A stretch of DNA of 64,000 nt from Staphylococcus sp. KG4-3 (GTDB lineage: Bacteria; Bacillota; Bacilli; Staphylococcales; Staphylococcaceae), in NCBI RefSeq assembly GCF_033597815.2, contig NZ_CP166245.1:1426001-1490000 (forward strand). The letters are read 5' to 3'. The position numbers were made by a program, and so were the translations under genes. Positions 17,153-26,378 of the stretch are shown here, piece after piece; positions within the stretch are counted from its first letter, which is position 1, and each line of letters starts with the position of its first letter. Below the pieces are notes generated by a model. It was not told the DNA's origin, made no database searches, and saw only the letters and a program-made list of their open reading frames with translations.

Positions 17153-18628
17153 TTAATTTATTGTTTTTAAAAGTTTATTGAGTACAGTATCTTCTTTATT
17201 TGCCTTATTTACTAATTGTTGTGTGAACTTCTCATTTGTTTCTTTATTAAAAGTGCCATTCACTTTTAAGTCATTTTCTTTTTGGAATGACTTAATTGCA
17301 GTTTCTAGTGAGTTATCAAACTCATTGGATTCATTTGACGTCTTATGACCTAATGCAGTTAAACCTACTTTTATTGTTTTAACATTTTTATCATTATCAC
17401 CCAAGTGGTACGTTTTATCATTAGGAATGACATTTAAAGATTGATATGCTGGTTCGCTTATTTTAGTATCAGGTTCAATACCTTTGCCATGTATATAATG
17501 AGATTTTGGTGTTAACCATTTCATATTAGTGAATTTTAATAAGGAGCCATCATCAAATTCGTGTGTTGTTTGAACAATACCTTTACCAAATGTTTTAGCA
17601 CCATAAACTTTTGCCTTATCATAGTCTTTCATAGCGCCAGTAAAAACTTCTGAGGCGCTGGCTGATCCTTTATTAACTAAAATAGATACGTCCATATCGT
17701 TTGCTTCTTTTAAAGCATCATTTGAAGTCTGTATCTTTTCTTTGTGTTTGCCTTTTTCAAGTTGAACTACAGTTTCTCCCTTATCTATGAAAATATTAGC
17801 CATTTTTACAGCCTCATCTAAAAGGCCCCCAGGATTATTGCGTAAATCTAAAACGATTTTCCGTACACCATCTTTATGTGCTTTAATCAATGATGATTTT
17901 AATTCGCCAGAAGTACTATTTTGAAATTTATTAATTGTAAAGACACCCACATTTTTATATTTTTCATATTCAACGCTTTTTACATGGATTTTATCACGTT
18001 TAATTGTAATATCATGCGTTTGATTAGCTCGTTCAATAGTTAAAGTAACGTTTGTACCTTGTTTGCCTCTCACTTTTTTAACAATAGCCTCTAAAGGTTG
18101 TCCTTTTATGGATTTACCATCCACTTTTTTAACGATATCTTTTGGTTGTATACCTGCTTTTTCTGCTGGTGATTGTTTCATCGGACTTGTAATTTCAATT
18201 TTATCATCCTTTTTTTGCATTTCTGCGCCAATACCAACAAAATCACCAGAAACATCTTCATTAAATGATTTTGTTTCATCCTTTGTCATGTAATCTGAAT
18301 AAGGATCATCTAAATCTTTTACCATACCATCAATTGCTGCAGAAGAAAGTTTTTCAGGATTTGTATCTTTGTAATATTCATTATTTAAAGTTTTATAAAC
18401 TTCTTCTATCTTTTGTACTTCATGCCTTTGGTTGCTTGTTAAACCACTTTTCCAATTACTTATCCATATTGTAGCGAAAACAGTAATTACTGCTGTAACA
18501 AGTATGGTAGCTAATAATAGTAAAATGAAATAACTACGTTTGAATTTAAAATTTTTTGAATTTGTATGTTGATTTTTATCTTCGTTTGTATCAATATTTT
18601 GTTCGTTTATGTCTTTATGATCTGACAT
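17153..18628 (-). CDS. S41 family C-terminal processing peptidase, CtpA-like
   Basis: This 491-residue membrane-anchored protease has one transmembrane helix (about residues 31-53) after a polar N-terminus. A PDZ domain (about 115-195) includes SPAEKAGIQPKDIV. The S41 catalytic domain has SASASE and FGKG, giving the Ser324/Lys349 dyad. A peptidoglycan-binding_1 type C-terminal domain (about 410-480) ends the protein. It should act outside the membrane on cell-envelope proteins. S. aureus CtpA, which has the same architecture, is linked to stress tolerance and cell-wall stability. Confidence 0.93.
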   Translation of the reverse strand: MSDHKDINEQNIDTNEDKNQHTNSKNFKFKRSYFILLLLATILVTAVITVFATIWISNWKSGLTSNQRHEVQKIEEVYKTLNNEYYKDTNPEKLSSAAIDGMVKDLDDPYSDYMTKDETKSFNEDVSGDFVGIGAEMQKKDDKIEITSPMKQSPAEKAGIQPKDIVKKVDGKSIKGQPLEAIVKKVRGKQGTNVTLTIERANQTHDITIKRDKIHVKSVEYEKYKNVGVFTINKFQNSTSGELKSSLIKAHKDGVRKIVLDLRNNPGGLLDEAVKMANIFIDKGETVVQLEKGKHKEKIQTSNDALKEANDMDVSILVNKGSASASEVFTGAMKDYDKAKVYGAKTFGKGIVQTTHEFDDGSLLKFTNMKWLTPKSHYIHGKGIEPDTKISEPAYQSLNVIPNDKTYHLGDNDKNVKTIKVGLTALGHKTSNESNEFDNSLETAIKSFQKENDLKVNGTFNKETNEKFTQQLVNKANKEDTVLNKLLKTIN

Positions 18629-18689
18629 TTAATCACTTCCAATACATATGTATAAATAAAATCTATCCATTTGTCATAAAATAAAATTA

Positions 18690-18721
18690 GCTGGGATTGA
18701 ACCATTTAGTTTAATCCCAGC
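18690..18721 (-). terminator. Terminator of the msrA-msrB-crr-yozE unit
   Basis: A perfect-to-wobble 13-bp stem (18690-18702 with 18709-18721, GCTGGGATT core) with a short loop is followed on the minus strand by TAATTTTATTTT. Confidence 0.75.
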
Positions 18722-18782
18722 CCTGTAAATGATACTTAAATATTTTAATATATTTTACTATATTTCCTCAATTATTTAAGTA

Positions 18783-19004
18783 TTAAAATTTTAGCCACTC
18801 TGTATATTCTTCATATAAATCATCAAATACGGCTAATGAAACTGTATAGTCTCCTCGAGTTTCAATATATTCAGAAAGTATATGAAAATCTTTTTCTTGT
18901 CTTGGGAAAGATAAGTCATCAAAAATTTCTTCTGCTAATTCGCCTTTTGCGTCACTACGACCTCGTGCCGTAAGTGCAAATTGATAAAATGAATGATCTT
19001 TCAT
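18783..19004 (-). CDS. YozE family protein (UPF0346)
   Basis: This 73-residue acidic cytoplasmic protein has the YozE SAM-like fold signature [11 protein letters not shown], then [18 protein letters not shown] near the middle. Its ATG overlaps the crr stop codon (TAATG), so translation is coupled. The family is conserved in Firmicutes but has no assigned biochemical role. Its place after glucose EIIA and the Msr genes is typical for staphylococci. Confidence 0.9.
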   Translation of the reverse strand: MKDHSFYQFALTARGRSDAKGELAEEIFDDLSFPRQEKDFHILSEYIETRGDYTVSLAVFDDLYEEYTEWLKF

Positions 19005-19504
19005 TAGTTCATTGTTACATCAACGATTTTAGTTTCACCTTTTGTAACTGTAGTTACATCAGTAACAGAAATTGAAGATGTATTATCAGAATTTGTAATA
19101 ATGATTGGAGAAATAACGGACTTAGCATGTTCCTTAATGTAGTCTAAGTCAAATTTAAGTAATGGATCTCCTACATTTACAGTGTCGCCACTTTCGACAA
19201 GGATATCAAAACCTTGGCCATCTAATTGAACAGTATCTAAACCGATGTGAACAAGTAATTCTAATCCGTTATCAGCTTTAAGGCCAATAGCATGTTTTGT
19301 TGGGAAGACATTGTCTACTTTACCATCAATTGGTGAAACGACTTCTCCATTTGTTGGGTTAATACCGAAACCTTCCCCCATCATTTTTTGGGCAAATACT
19401 GGGTCTGGTATATCTTCAATTTTTACATATTCTCCAGAAAGTGGTGCATAAATAGCGCTATCTTTATTTACTTCTTTACCTTTACCGAATAATTTTTTAA
19501 ACAT
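19004..19504 (-). CDS. crr: PTS glucose-type EIIA component
   Basis: This 166-residue stand-alone EIIA of the glucose phosphotransferase family has the two active-site histidines: His71 (TKHAIGL) and the phosphoacceptor His86 ([10 protein letters not shown]). The IIA beta-sandwich runs over almost the whole chain. It receives phosphate from HPr and passes it to an EIIB domain encoded elsewhere. It follows msrB with a 14-nt gap and is coupled to yozE. Confidence 0.94.
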   Translation of the reverse strand: MFKKLFGKGKEVNKDSAIYAPLSGEYVKIEDIPDPVFAQKMMGEGFGINPTNGEVVSPIDGKVDNVFPTKHAIGLKADNGLELLVHIGLDTVQLDGQGFDILVESGDTVNVGDPLLKFDLDYIKEHAKSVISPIIITNSDNTSSISVTDVTTVTKGETKIVDVTMN

Positions 19505-19518
19505 ATCTTGTTCGCTCC

Positions 19519-19947
19519 TTATTTTTCAAAATGTGGTATTAAATCTGCATAACCTAGTTCTTCTAGCTTGTCGAATGGTATGAATTGAACTGCAGCAGAA
19601 TTAATGCAATATCTCAAACCGCCACTTTCTTTTGGTCCATCATTAAATACATGGCCCAAATGACTATTTGCATCTTCTGAACGAACTTCCGTTCTTACCA
19701 TGCCAAATGTTTTATCTACAAGTTCAATAATTTCTTCATTATCTAATGCTTTTGAAAAACTTGGCCAACCACAATCTGACTCAAATTTTTCTTCTGAAGT
19801 GAATAATGGCTTCCCAGAAATTTTGTCTACATAGATACCTTTATCAAAGTGATTCCAATATTCGTTTTGAAATGGAGGTTCAGTACCATTTTCTTGTGTA
19901 ACTAAGTACTCCATTTCGTTTAAATCATTTTTATTTTTTTTAATCAT
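19519..19947 (-). CDS. msrB: Peptide methionine-(R)-S-oxide reductase
   Basis: This 142-residue MsrB reduces the R epimer of methionine sulfoxide. The catalytic cysteine is Cys114 in RYCINSA, and the second conserved region is DCGWPSF. The two CxxC zinc motifs of zinc-type MsrB proteins are absent ([13 protein letters not shown] replaces one), so this is the metal-free type. The start overlaps the end of msrA by 8 nt. Confidence 0.95.
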   Translation of the reverse strand: MIKKNKNDLNEMEYLVTQENGTEPPFQNEYWNHFDKGIYVDKISGKPLFTSEEKFESDCGWPSFSKALDNEEIIELVDKTFGMVRTEVRSEDANSHLGHVFNDGPKESGGLRYCINSAAVQFIPFDKLEELGYADLIPHFEK

Positions 19948-20467
19948 TTTGTTTCCCCCAATGCTTTTCTATAAAACCTTTGCGTCCTGAACCGCGTTGA
20001 TATTGTTCATAATGTAGCGGGTTTTTTTTATAATAATCTTGATGATAAGATTCTGCAGGATAGAAGTTTTTATACGGTTTAATGGGCGTGATAACAGGAT
20101 TATCAAATATTGCTTGCTCGTTTAATTGTTGTATCTTTGCTTCGGCAGCTTTTTTTTGTGTTTCATCATGATAAAAAATTGCTGGCTCGTAATGTTCACC
20201 ACGATCAAAAAATTGACCGCCATTGTCTGTTGGATCAAATGTTTTAAAATAAACATCTAATATATTTTCGAAGGAAGTAATTTCCGGATTATAGGTGATT
20301 TGTACTGCTTCTACATGACCCGTTTGGTTAGTACTTACACTTTCATAATTAGGATTATCAGTATGACCACCACTATATCCAGAAATAACACTCTCTATAC
20401 CTGGATATGAAGTGAATGGTTTAACTAAACACCAAAAACAACCTCCAGCTAATGTTGCATAAGCCAT
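19940..20467 (-). CDS. msrA: Peptide methionine-(S)-S-oxide reductase
   Basis: This 175-residue MsrA repairs S-methionine sulfoxide. The active-site motif GGCFWC places the catalytic cysteine at residue 10 with a second at 13. GYSGGHTDNPNYESV and DPTDNGGQFFDRGEHY are further family signatures. It is the first gene of msrA-msrB-crr-yozE, preceded by TAGGAGG. The C-terminal resolving cysteines of some MsrAs are not present, so recycling uses Cys13 or thioredoxin directly. Confidence 0.95.
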   Translation of the reverse strand: MAYATLAGGCFWCLVKPFTSYPGIESVISGYSGGHTDNPNYESVSTNQTGHVEAVQITYNPEITSFENILDVYFKTFDPTDNGGQFFDRGEHYEPAIFYHDETQKKAAEAKIQQLNEQAIFDNPVITPIKPYKNFYPAESYHQDYYKKNPLHYEQYQRGSGRKGFIEKHWGKQND

Positions 20468-20593
20468 AATATACCTCCTAAGTCTATTTTGTCATAAAGT
20501 TACCATTATTTTAAGAGATACGCTATAAAATTGTTTATTTATTAATTAAGACATATTGTTTCAAGTATATTCATAGCGACCCTTTAATGGAAC

Positions 20594-21433
20594 TTATGAT
20601 TTTAAAACTACGAGACCAATTGCACCTTGTCCTGTATGTGTACTAATCACAGGTGTTGTTACATTTGTGTCGAACTGTGTAAAGTTAAATTCTTCTGAAA
20701 AATGTTTTTTAACTTTATCTACAAATTCAATAATATTTGCATGTGCAATTCCTATAGATTTTATATTTCTATCACCAATAAATGCGCTAATTTCTTTCTT
20801 TAAAAATTGTACACTTGCATTTTGAGTTCTTGAATTGTGTATTAATTCGATTTTGCCATCTTCAAGTGTTCCAATTGGTTTGATTTTCATCATATTACCT
20901 ATCAAACCTTTAGTTTTACTAATGCGACCACCTTTGATTAGTTGACTCAATTGACCTATTACAACATACAGTTTTATATTTTTTTGTAATTCAGTAATTT
21001 TAGATACGATATCTGTAGTGTCATATCCTTCGTTATTCCAGTCTACAATATGCTGTACTTGATAACCTAGCCCAAAAGAAATGGATTTAGAATCAATAAC
21101 TGTTACCTTACTATCAGTCATTTGACTCGCTTGTAGCGCTGTTTGGTATGTGCCGCTTAAACCTGAAGTCATATGAATACTGATAATTTCAGAACCGTCT
21201 GCACCTAGTTCATCATACATTTCAATAAATTTACCAATTGCAGGTTGGCTTGTTTTAACATCTGCATCTTCCTGCATTTTCTGAATATATGCTTCAGATG
21301 AAATATCTACTTGGTCTACATAGGCTTCGCCATTGATTGTTAAATTAAGTGGTATCACATGTATATCATTATCAGATAAATACTCATGTGATAAATCAGA
21401 TGTTGAATCGGTTACAATTTTCTTTTTCATCAT
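20594..21433 (-). CDS. DegV family fatty-acid-binding protein
   Basis: This 279-residue DegV protein has the N-terminal VTDSTSDL strand and loop and the conserved [10 protein letters not shown] segment. The mid-domain GGRISK and the C-terminal [11 protein letters not shown] are also present. Family members bind fatty acids, and in S. aureus the FakB proteins are DegV-type partners of the fatty acid kinase FakA. It lies 9 nt after dfrA. Two adjacent ATG codons follow AGGAGG; the first is used, but the second is equally possible. Confidence 0.9.
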   Translation of the reverse strand: MMKKKIVTDSTSDLSHEYLSDNDIHVIPLNLTINGEAYVDQVDISSEAYIQKMQEDADVKTSQPAIGKFIEMYDELGADGSEIISIHMTSGLSGTYQTALQASQMTDSKVTVIDSKSISFGLGYQVQHIVDWNNEGYDTTDIVSKITELQKNIKLYVVIGQLSQLIKGGRISKTKGLIGNMMKIKPIGTLEDGKIELIHNSRTQNASVQFLKKEISAFIGDRNIKSIGIAHANIIEFVDKVKKHFSEEFNFTQFDTNVTTPVISTHTGQGAIGLVVLKS

Positions 21434-21442
21434 AATTTCCTC

Positions 21443-21952
<510 letters not shown>

Positions 21953-22028
21953 CTAAATAAGTATCTCTAAAGTTCATGGTCTTAATTATATAGTAAAAGG
22001 TTTATTAATTTAAATAAAAGCTTATGTT

Positions 22029-22985
22029 TTAAACTGCAATCGGTGCTTTAATAGCAGGATGAGATTCATAATCTACAATTTCTAAATCTTCATAATTTAT
22101 ATCGAAAATTGAAGCGTCAGAATTAATTTTAAGTTTAGGTGGTTCGTAACTATCACGTGATAATTGTGTTTCTATCGCATCGATATGATTTGAGTAAATA
22201 TGAGCATCACCAAAAGTATGCACAAATTCTCCGACTTCTAAACCACATTCTTTAGCTATTAAGTGCGTTAATAAACTATAACTTGCAATGTTAAATGGCA
22301 CACCTAAGAATATATCAGCACTTCTCTGATATAATTGGCAACTCAATTTTCCATCTTGAACATAAAATTGGAACATCGTATGGCATGGTGGTAAAGCCAT
22401 TGTATCAATTTCAGTTGGATTCCACGCAGAAATGATATGTCTACGAGAATTAGGGTTATTTTTAATTTGATTAATTACTGTTTTTAACTGATCGAAATGG
22501 TTACCTTGTTTATCTTCCCAATCGCGCCATTGTTTACCATAAACATTACCTAAATCACCGTATTTTGAAGCGAAATCATTATCATTTAATATTTGTTGCT
22601 TGAATTTCTGCATTTCTTCTTTATAAATTGCATTAAAAGCTTCGTCAGTTTGTGCTTTATGGCCAAAATTAGTCATGTCTGGTCCATGATAATCAGGTGA
22701 ATTTACGTAATTTTCAAAAGCCCATTCATTCCAAATATTATTGTTGTATTGAAGTAAATATTTGATATTCGTATCACCTTTAATAAACCATAATAATTCA
22801 GTAGCGATTAATTTGAATGAAACTTTTTTTGTCGTCAGTAAAGGGAATCCTTTAGATAAATCAAATCTGAGTTGATGTCCAAATTTTGAAATTGTGCCAG
22901 TATTTGTGCGATCGTTTTTTTGTTTTCCTATCTCAAGAATTTCTTCACACAGATTATGATAAGATTGGTCGAAACTATTTAACAT
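22029..22985 (-). CDS. thyA: Thymidylate synthase
   Basis: This 318-residue ThyA methylates dUMP to dTMP using methylene-tetrahydrofolate. The catalytic cysteine is Cys201 in [18 protein letters not shown], the [18 protein letters not shown] segment and the HTFGDAHIY motif are intact. The length equals that of staphylococcal ThyA. It is followed by dfrA, which regenerates the dihydrofolate it produces. A 318-nt leader region lies upstream, with a tandem repeat and the terminator of the preceding gene. Confidence 0.97.
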   Translation of the reverse strand: MLNSFDQSYHNLCEEILEIGKQKNDRTNTGTISKFGHQLRFDLSKGFPLLTTKKVSFKLIATELLWFIKGDTNIKYLLQYNNNIWNEWAFENYVNSPDYHGPDMTNFGHKAQTDEAFNAIYKEEMQKFKQQILNDNDFASKYGDLGNVYGKQWRDWEDKQGNHFDQLKTVINQIKNNPNSRRHIISAWNPTEIDTMALPPCHTMFQFYVQDGKLSCQLYQRSADIFLGVPFNIASYSLLTHLIAKECGLEVGEFVHTFGDAHIYSNHIDAIETQLSRDSYEPPKLKINSDASIFDINYEDLEIVDYESHPAIKAPIAV

Positions 22986-23303
22986 AATAGCACACTCCTT
23001 TCAATTATATTTTTATTTAATCTTATTGGATATTAGCAACAATTAAAAGAATTTACTATAGATTGTGTAAAAAAGATTGTGTAAAAATATTGCATGTTAG
23101 CTAAATTATACAACATTTCAGTGTAAACGTTATAAAAGTAGCATTATTTTAAAAAATAAATGCCAACCTAGTCATATCTCAAGATTAAAAAATAGATACG
23201 TAGTAAGTTGGCATTTAAATATGTTTAATTAGTATAAATTTATTTTACCGCTTCGAGTTTATATAAGTTTACTTAATTAAGATAAGATGTATTTTTGACC
23301 ATA
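22986..23303. other. thyA upstream region
   Basis: No coding sequence is present. The region holds a perfect tandem duplication of 14 bp (AGATTGTGTAAAAA at 23060-23073 and 23074-23087) and the long-loop hairpin at 23157-23217. Confidence 0.6.
23157..23217 (-). terminator. Probable terminator after the bacilliredoxin gene
   Basis: An 11-bp perfect stem (TAAATGCCAAC with 23207-23217) closes a loop of 39 nt. On the minus strand it is followed by TTTTTT. The long loop makes it less certain than the other terminators. Confidence 0.55.
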
Positions 23304-23738
23304 TTAACAATGTTCGTCAAAGGCATCTTTAATATCCATGCATATATCTTGAATATCTCTGCCTTCAATGTGTTCGCGAGGGATAAAGTGTTTCAACACT
23401 TGGCCTTTAAACAATGCATATGATGGGCTTGATGGTGCTTGTTGAATGTAATTTCGCATCGTTTCAGTAGCTTCTTTATCTTGACCAGCAAAAACAGTCA
23501 CTTTATTAGTTGGTTTTTTTTCATTTTGCTCTACAACAGTTACAGCAGCTGGTCTAGCCAAACCAGCTGCACATCCACACGTTGAATTGATTACAACGAA
23601 TGTAGTGTCATCTGTTGAAACATTGCTCATATAGTTTGTCACATCATCTGAAGTCTCTAAACTTTCAAAATCACGTCCAGTTAATTCGCTACGCATCTGT
23701 GTAGCAAGTTCGTTCATATATGCTTCATATGCATTCAT
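23304..23738 (-). CDS. Bacilliredoxin, BrxA/BrxB family
   Basis: This 144-residue thioredoxin-like protein has the CGC active site (Cys54-Gly-Cys56 in NSTCGCAAG) that defines bacilliredoxins. They remove bacillithiol from S-bacillithiolated proteins. The ATG at 23738 is chosen because AAGGAG lies eight bases upstream; a GTG three codons earlier falls too close to that site. The bacillithiol glycosyltransferase gene bshA lies elsewhere in this window, which fits a functional bacillithiol system. Confidence 0.93.
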   Translation of the reverse strand: MNAYEAYMNELATQMRSELTGRDFESLETSDDVTNYMSNVSTDDTTFVVINSTCGCAAGLARPAAVTVVEQNEKKPTNKVTVFAGQDKEATETMRNYIQQAPSSPSYALFKGQVLKHFIPREHIEGRDIQDICMDIKDAFDEHC

Positions 23739-23778
23739 TTCGAACACTCCTTAAAGTCTAATAATAATATTTTAACAA

Positions 23779-24897
23779 TTATACTTTATTTCTGTTAGCA
23801 ATTTGTTTCCAAACTGAGCCCAGAGCTTGATCTCCATTTTCAATTCTTTCAATCGCCATTTCGATTTGAAGTTTAACTTCATATGCTGGATCATTCTCAT
23901 GTGCACGTAAAGATGCTAATTGCTCTGGGCCCCCTTCGTCAAAGATGAACATCGCTGCTCTCCATCTAACAATTTTTTGTGGATCGTCTAATGCTTTTTC
24001 CATTTCTGGTAAGGCTTGTTTAAAACCTAAATCACTTAAACAGTCCCCAGCAGTTCGTCTTACTGCTGGACTTTTATCGTTTAAACCCTTGAATAAATAT
24101 GGCAATACAGCCTTATCTTCTACCATGCCAAGTAAGACGATAGCTTCACGTCTTAAAGGTGTTTTCTCTTCGTCGCTAACAACATCTCCTAATAATGGGA
24201 AATCTTGTTCTGTTGGTGTTGGAAAAGCTTTCAACATTCTTAAACGTTCTTTCCAATCTTCTGTAGACTGATAAGTTTCAAGCGACACATGCTGATAATG
24301 CTTTTCAGGTATTACTGCATCTGTGTTTAATGCATCTTGTACGAGTGTTTCTAATCTGTCAGTGGGATAAACTGCTAATATCTCTTCAAAAACTTCTGAC
24401 ATAATTTCTTCAAGTTCACCGTAACGAACTCCTAAATCTTCCCACTTGCGTTGAAAAACGATATTATCGTCGTCTTTCTGTGCTGCAAGCATGCTATCTA
24501 TATAGATTTCTGGTAATTGCTTACGTTTTTCTTCTGAATTAGTTGTTAGTTTTACTTGATAAGGGATGCCTTTAAACTTTAAAACTTCAGCTTTAACTTC
24601 TCCAAAATGTTCATCTGGCATAGGTTCTTCTAATTCTGCTACATCTTTATTTAATGTAGCAGTGACTTTAGGCAATAATGCTTCCCAGTCGTATTTTGGT
24701 TTTTTATCTATTGCAAGAAAATCCATAACATAAAATATAGATTTGATACCTTCTATGGCTAATACGTCATTAATAAAATTGGGCTGCTCATCTTGGATAG
24801 TAGTATACGTATTTGATTTATTATCTTTCCTCTTATCATTTAATACAATTTTCATCGTGTTAGGACTTGGCGTAGGTTCAACACGTACGATTTCCAT
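23779..24897 (-). CDS. cvfC: Conserved virulence factor C (Nfu-N domain plus repeat region)
   Basis: This 372-residue protein has two parts. Residues 1-85 form an Nfu/NifU N-terminal-like domain ([14 protein letters not shown], then [16 protein letters not shown]). The rest is helical, with HEAT-like repeats around 230-360 ([22 protein letters not shown]). Staphylococcal CvfC is needed for full virulence and hemolysin expression, but its biochemistry is unresolved. AAGGAGG precedes the ATG. The upstream gene encodes a separate copy of only the N-terminal domain. Confidence 0.88.
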   Translation of the reverse strand: MEIVRVEPTPSPNTMKIVLNDKRKDNKSNTYTTIQDEQPNFINDVLAIEGIKSIFYVMDFLAIDKKPKYDWEALLPKVTATLNKDVAELEEPMPDEHFGEVKAEVLKFKGIPYQVKLTTNSEEKRKQLPEIYIDSMLAAQKDDDNIVFQRKWEDLGVRYGELEEIMSEVFEEILAVYPTDRLETLVQDALNTDAVIPEKHYQHVSLETYQSTEDWKERLRMLKAFPTPTEQDFPLLGDVVSDEEKTPLRREAIVLLGMVEDKAVLPYLFKGLNDKSPAVRRTAGDCLSDLGFKQALPEMEKALDDPQKIVRWRAAMFIFDEGGPEQLASLRAHENDPAYEVKLQIEMAIERIENGDQALGSVWKQIANRNKV

Positions 24898-24912
24898 TTA
24901 AGAACCTCCTTA

Positions 24913-25170
24913 TTAAATATTTTCTAATGTTTCGGTTACTCTTGGTAATAAGTCGTCCCAATTGGAATCAGATTTCTTATCTACGGATATGAAATTCATA
25001 GCTTGAAAAATAGACTTAATGCCTTCTAATTCAAGTATTGCGTTGATAAAATCAGGTTGACCATCTTTGACAGAAGTATAAGTGTTGGGTTTATAGTCTT
25101 CACCTGATAATTGTAAAACGATTTTCATTGTATTTGGGTTTGGTGTTTGTGCTACCTCTACGATTTCCAT
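24913..25170 (-). CDS. Stand-alone Nfu/NifU N-terminal domain protein, paralogue of CvfC N-terminus
   Basis: This 85-residue protein aligns along its whole length with residues 1-85 of the adjacent CvfC (shared [15 protein letters not shown], the NTYT segment, QP-FIN, EGIKSIF, and DKK...W--LLP-VT-TL). It is a domain-level tandem duplication or split of the same module, 15 nt from cvfC in the same operon. Nfu-N domains are associated with iron-sulfur delivery proteins, but the C-terminal cysteine-bearing NifU domain is missing here, so a scaffold role is not shown. Confidence 0.85.
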   Translation of the reverse strand: MEIVEVAQTPNPNTMKIVLQLSGEDYKPNTYTSVKDGQPDFINAILELEGIKSIFQAMNFISVDKKSDSNWDDLLPRVTETLENI

Positions 25171-25186
25171 TTAAAATTCCTCCTAA

Positions 25187-25381
25187 TTATTGCAGCTCAT
25201 TGCCTAATTGTTTAATTTCTTTCCCTACCGAACATTCTGATATGCAAAAATGGTGGGCATGTGTTTTTCCTTGAGTTTTATTAATGTGATGTTTAAGTAA
25301 GCATTTATTGCAATATGTGTTCATAAGATGATCTATTGCTTCTATTGCTTCTTTTTCAGAATAAGTTAGAATACTTGTCAC
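25187..25381 (-). CDS. Small zinc-finger domain protein
   Basis: This is a protein of about 64 residues with a Cys/His pattern CNKC-LLKHH and HAHHFCISEC that fits a treble-clef or zinc-ribbon site. Such small zinc-finger proteins sit beside cvfC in staphylococci; their role is unknown. The start is uncertain: the GTG at 25381 immediately follows AGGAGA with no spacer, and no other good start codon is near. It is the first gene of the cvfC unit. Confidence 0.75.
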   Translation of the reverse strand: MTSILTYSEKEAIEAIDHLMNTYCNKCLLKHHINKTQGKTHAHHFCISECSVGKEIKQLGNELQ

Positions 25382-25540
25382 TCTCCTGTTATTCTATAAA
25401 TAAAATGTCCCTAATAAATACATTAAATTTACAAGGTTTTGACACTTAGAATCATTATATCATTTGTAACAATGTTTGTTTAATCTTAAAATTTATACAC
25501 AATTTTTATCTACTTTTGCCAATGATTTTATTTAAGGTAC

Positions 25541-25568
25541 TTGTATTTTTTGTTTTATTTGGTAAAAT
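25541..25568 (+). promoter_or_regulatory. Promoter of the queuosine-precursor transporter gene
   Basis: TTGTAT (25541-25546) and TAAAAT (25563-25568) are spaced by 16 bp, so the transcript would begin just before the preQ1 aptamer. Confidence 0.6.
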
Positions 25569-25585
25569 TATTTAGTTGTTTATTT

Positions 25586-25624
25586 TGCGGTTTCTAAACA
25601 CCCGCATCAACAAAATTTAGGAGG
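25586..25624 (+). promoter_or_regulatory. preQ1 class I riboswitch
   Basis: Stem P1 is TGCGG (25586-25590) with CCGCA (25602-25606). The loop TTTCTAAACAC contains CTAAA (25594-25598), which can pair with TTTAG (25616-25620) to form the H-type pseudoknot after an A-rich stretch. The TTTAG strand abuts and overlaps the ribosome binding site AGGAGG, so ligand binding should block translation. The size (about 39 nt) and the transporter downstream fit preQ1-I. Confidence 0.88.
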
Positions 25625-25632
25625 CAAATAAA

Positions 25633-26337
25633 TTGTTTAATGAAATATTTGGAGTAGTAACATTTTTAGTAACATTTCTTTTATTAGTAGCCATGTATAG
25701 ATTGTTTGGTAAACATGGTCTGATTGCTTGGATAGCAATAGGTACGATTATTGCAAACATTCAAGTGATTAAAACTGTAGATATATTTACGATTTCTGCA
25801 ACTTTGGGTAATGTCATGTTCGCTTCGATCTATCTTGCGACAGACATATTAAATGATATTTATGGTAGGAAAGTTGCAAAACGGGCAGTTTGGATAGGTT
25901 TTAGTTCTACCTTGGTTATGATTATTGTTATGCAAATGTCATTGCATTTCACACCATCGCCAATTGATAGTTCTCAACAAGCATTAGAAAGTATCTTTAA
26001 CCTTGTTCCTAGAATCGCATTGGGATCTGTGATTGCTTACATTATCGGCCAACATTTAGACGTCTTACTATTTAGTTTAATAAAAAAACTTTTTAGTTCA
26101 GATAAAACGTTTATTATTAGAGCATACGGTAGTACAATCATCAGTAATATTATTGATACTGCACTATTTGTATCGATTGCATTTATCGGTTCTATGCCAA
26201 ATGCTGCAGTTTTTGAAATATTTATAACTACTTACTTATTGAAAGTAATATCAACAATATTTAATGTTCCTTTTGGTTATTGGGCTAAATCAATGTACCG
26301 CAAGGGTAAAATAAATAAACTAGATGAAGGTTACTAA
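25633..26337 (+). CDS. Queuosine precursor transporter (YhhQ/VUT family)
   Basis: This 234-residue protein has about six transmembrane helices and the family motif ATDILNDIYGRKVAKRA near residues 69-85. YhhQ-family proteins import preQ0/preQ1 or queuine for tRNA queuosine synthesis. The preQ1 riboswitch directly upstream supports preQ1-type transport. The start is a TTG at 25633, nine bases after AGGAGG. The stop codon lies in the first arm of the shared terminator with the convergent gene. Confidence 0.92.
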   Translation: MFNEIFGVVTFLVTFLLLVAMYRLFGKHGLIAWIAIGTIIANIQVIKTVDIFTISATLGNVMFASIYLATDILNDIYGRKVAKRAVWIGFSSTLVMIIVMQMSLHFTPSPIDSSQQALESIFNLVPRIALGSVIAYIIGQHLDVLLFSLIKKLFSSDKTFIIRAYGSTIISNIIDTALFVSIAFIGSMPNAAVFEIFITTYLLKVISTIFNVPFGYWAKSMYRKGKINKLDEGY

Positions 26338-26378
26338 AAAACTCTAGGATTGGTTAACTTCCAGTCCTAGAGTTTTTA
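26337..26378. terminator. Bidirectional terminator shared by two convergent genes
   Basis: A 17-bp stem (26337-26353 with 26361-26377, one G-U pair) with a 7-nt loop has T-runs on both strands. The transporter stop codon ends at its left edge and the convergent hydrolase gene's last codons and stop (26354) are encoded within it. Confidence 0.9.

Noticed and set aside
22986..23303. Possible riboswitch in the thyA leader
   Set aside because: No known aptamer core is visible; only a tandem repeat and the upstream gene's terminator are supported.
23779..24271. Plus-strand 108-codon frame opposite cvfC (23945-24271)
   Set aside because: It has no ribosome binding site and overlaps a well-supported conserved gene on the other strand.
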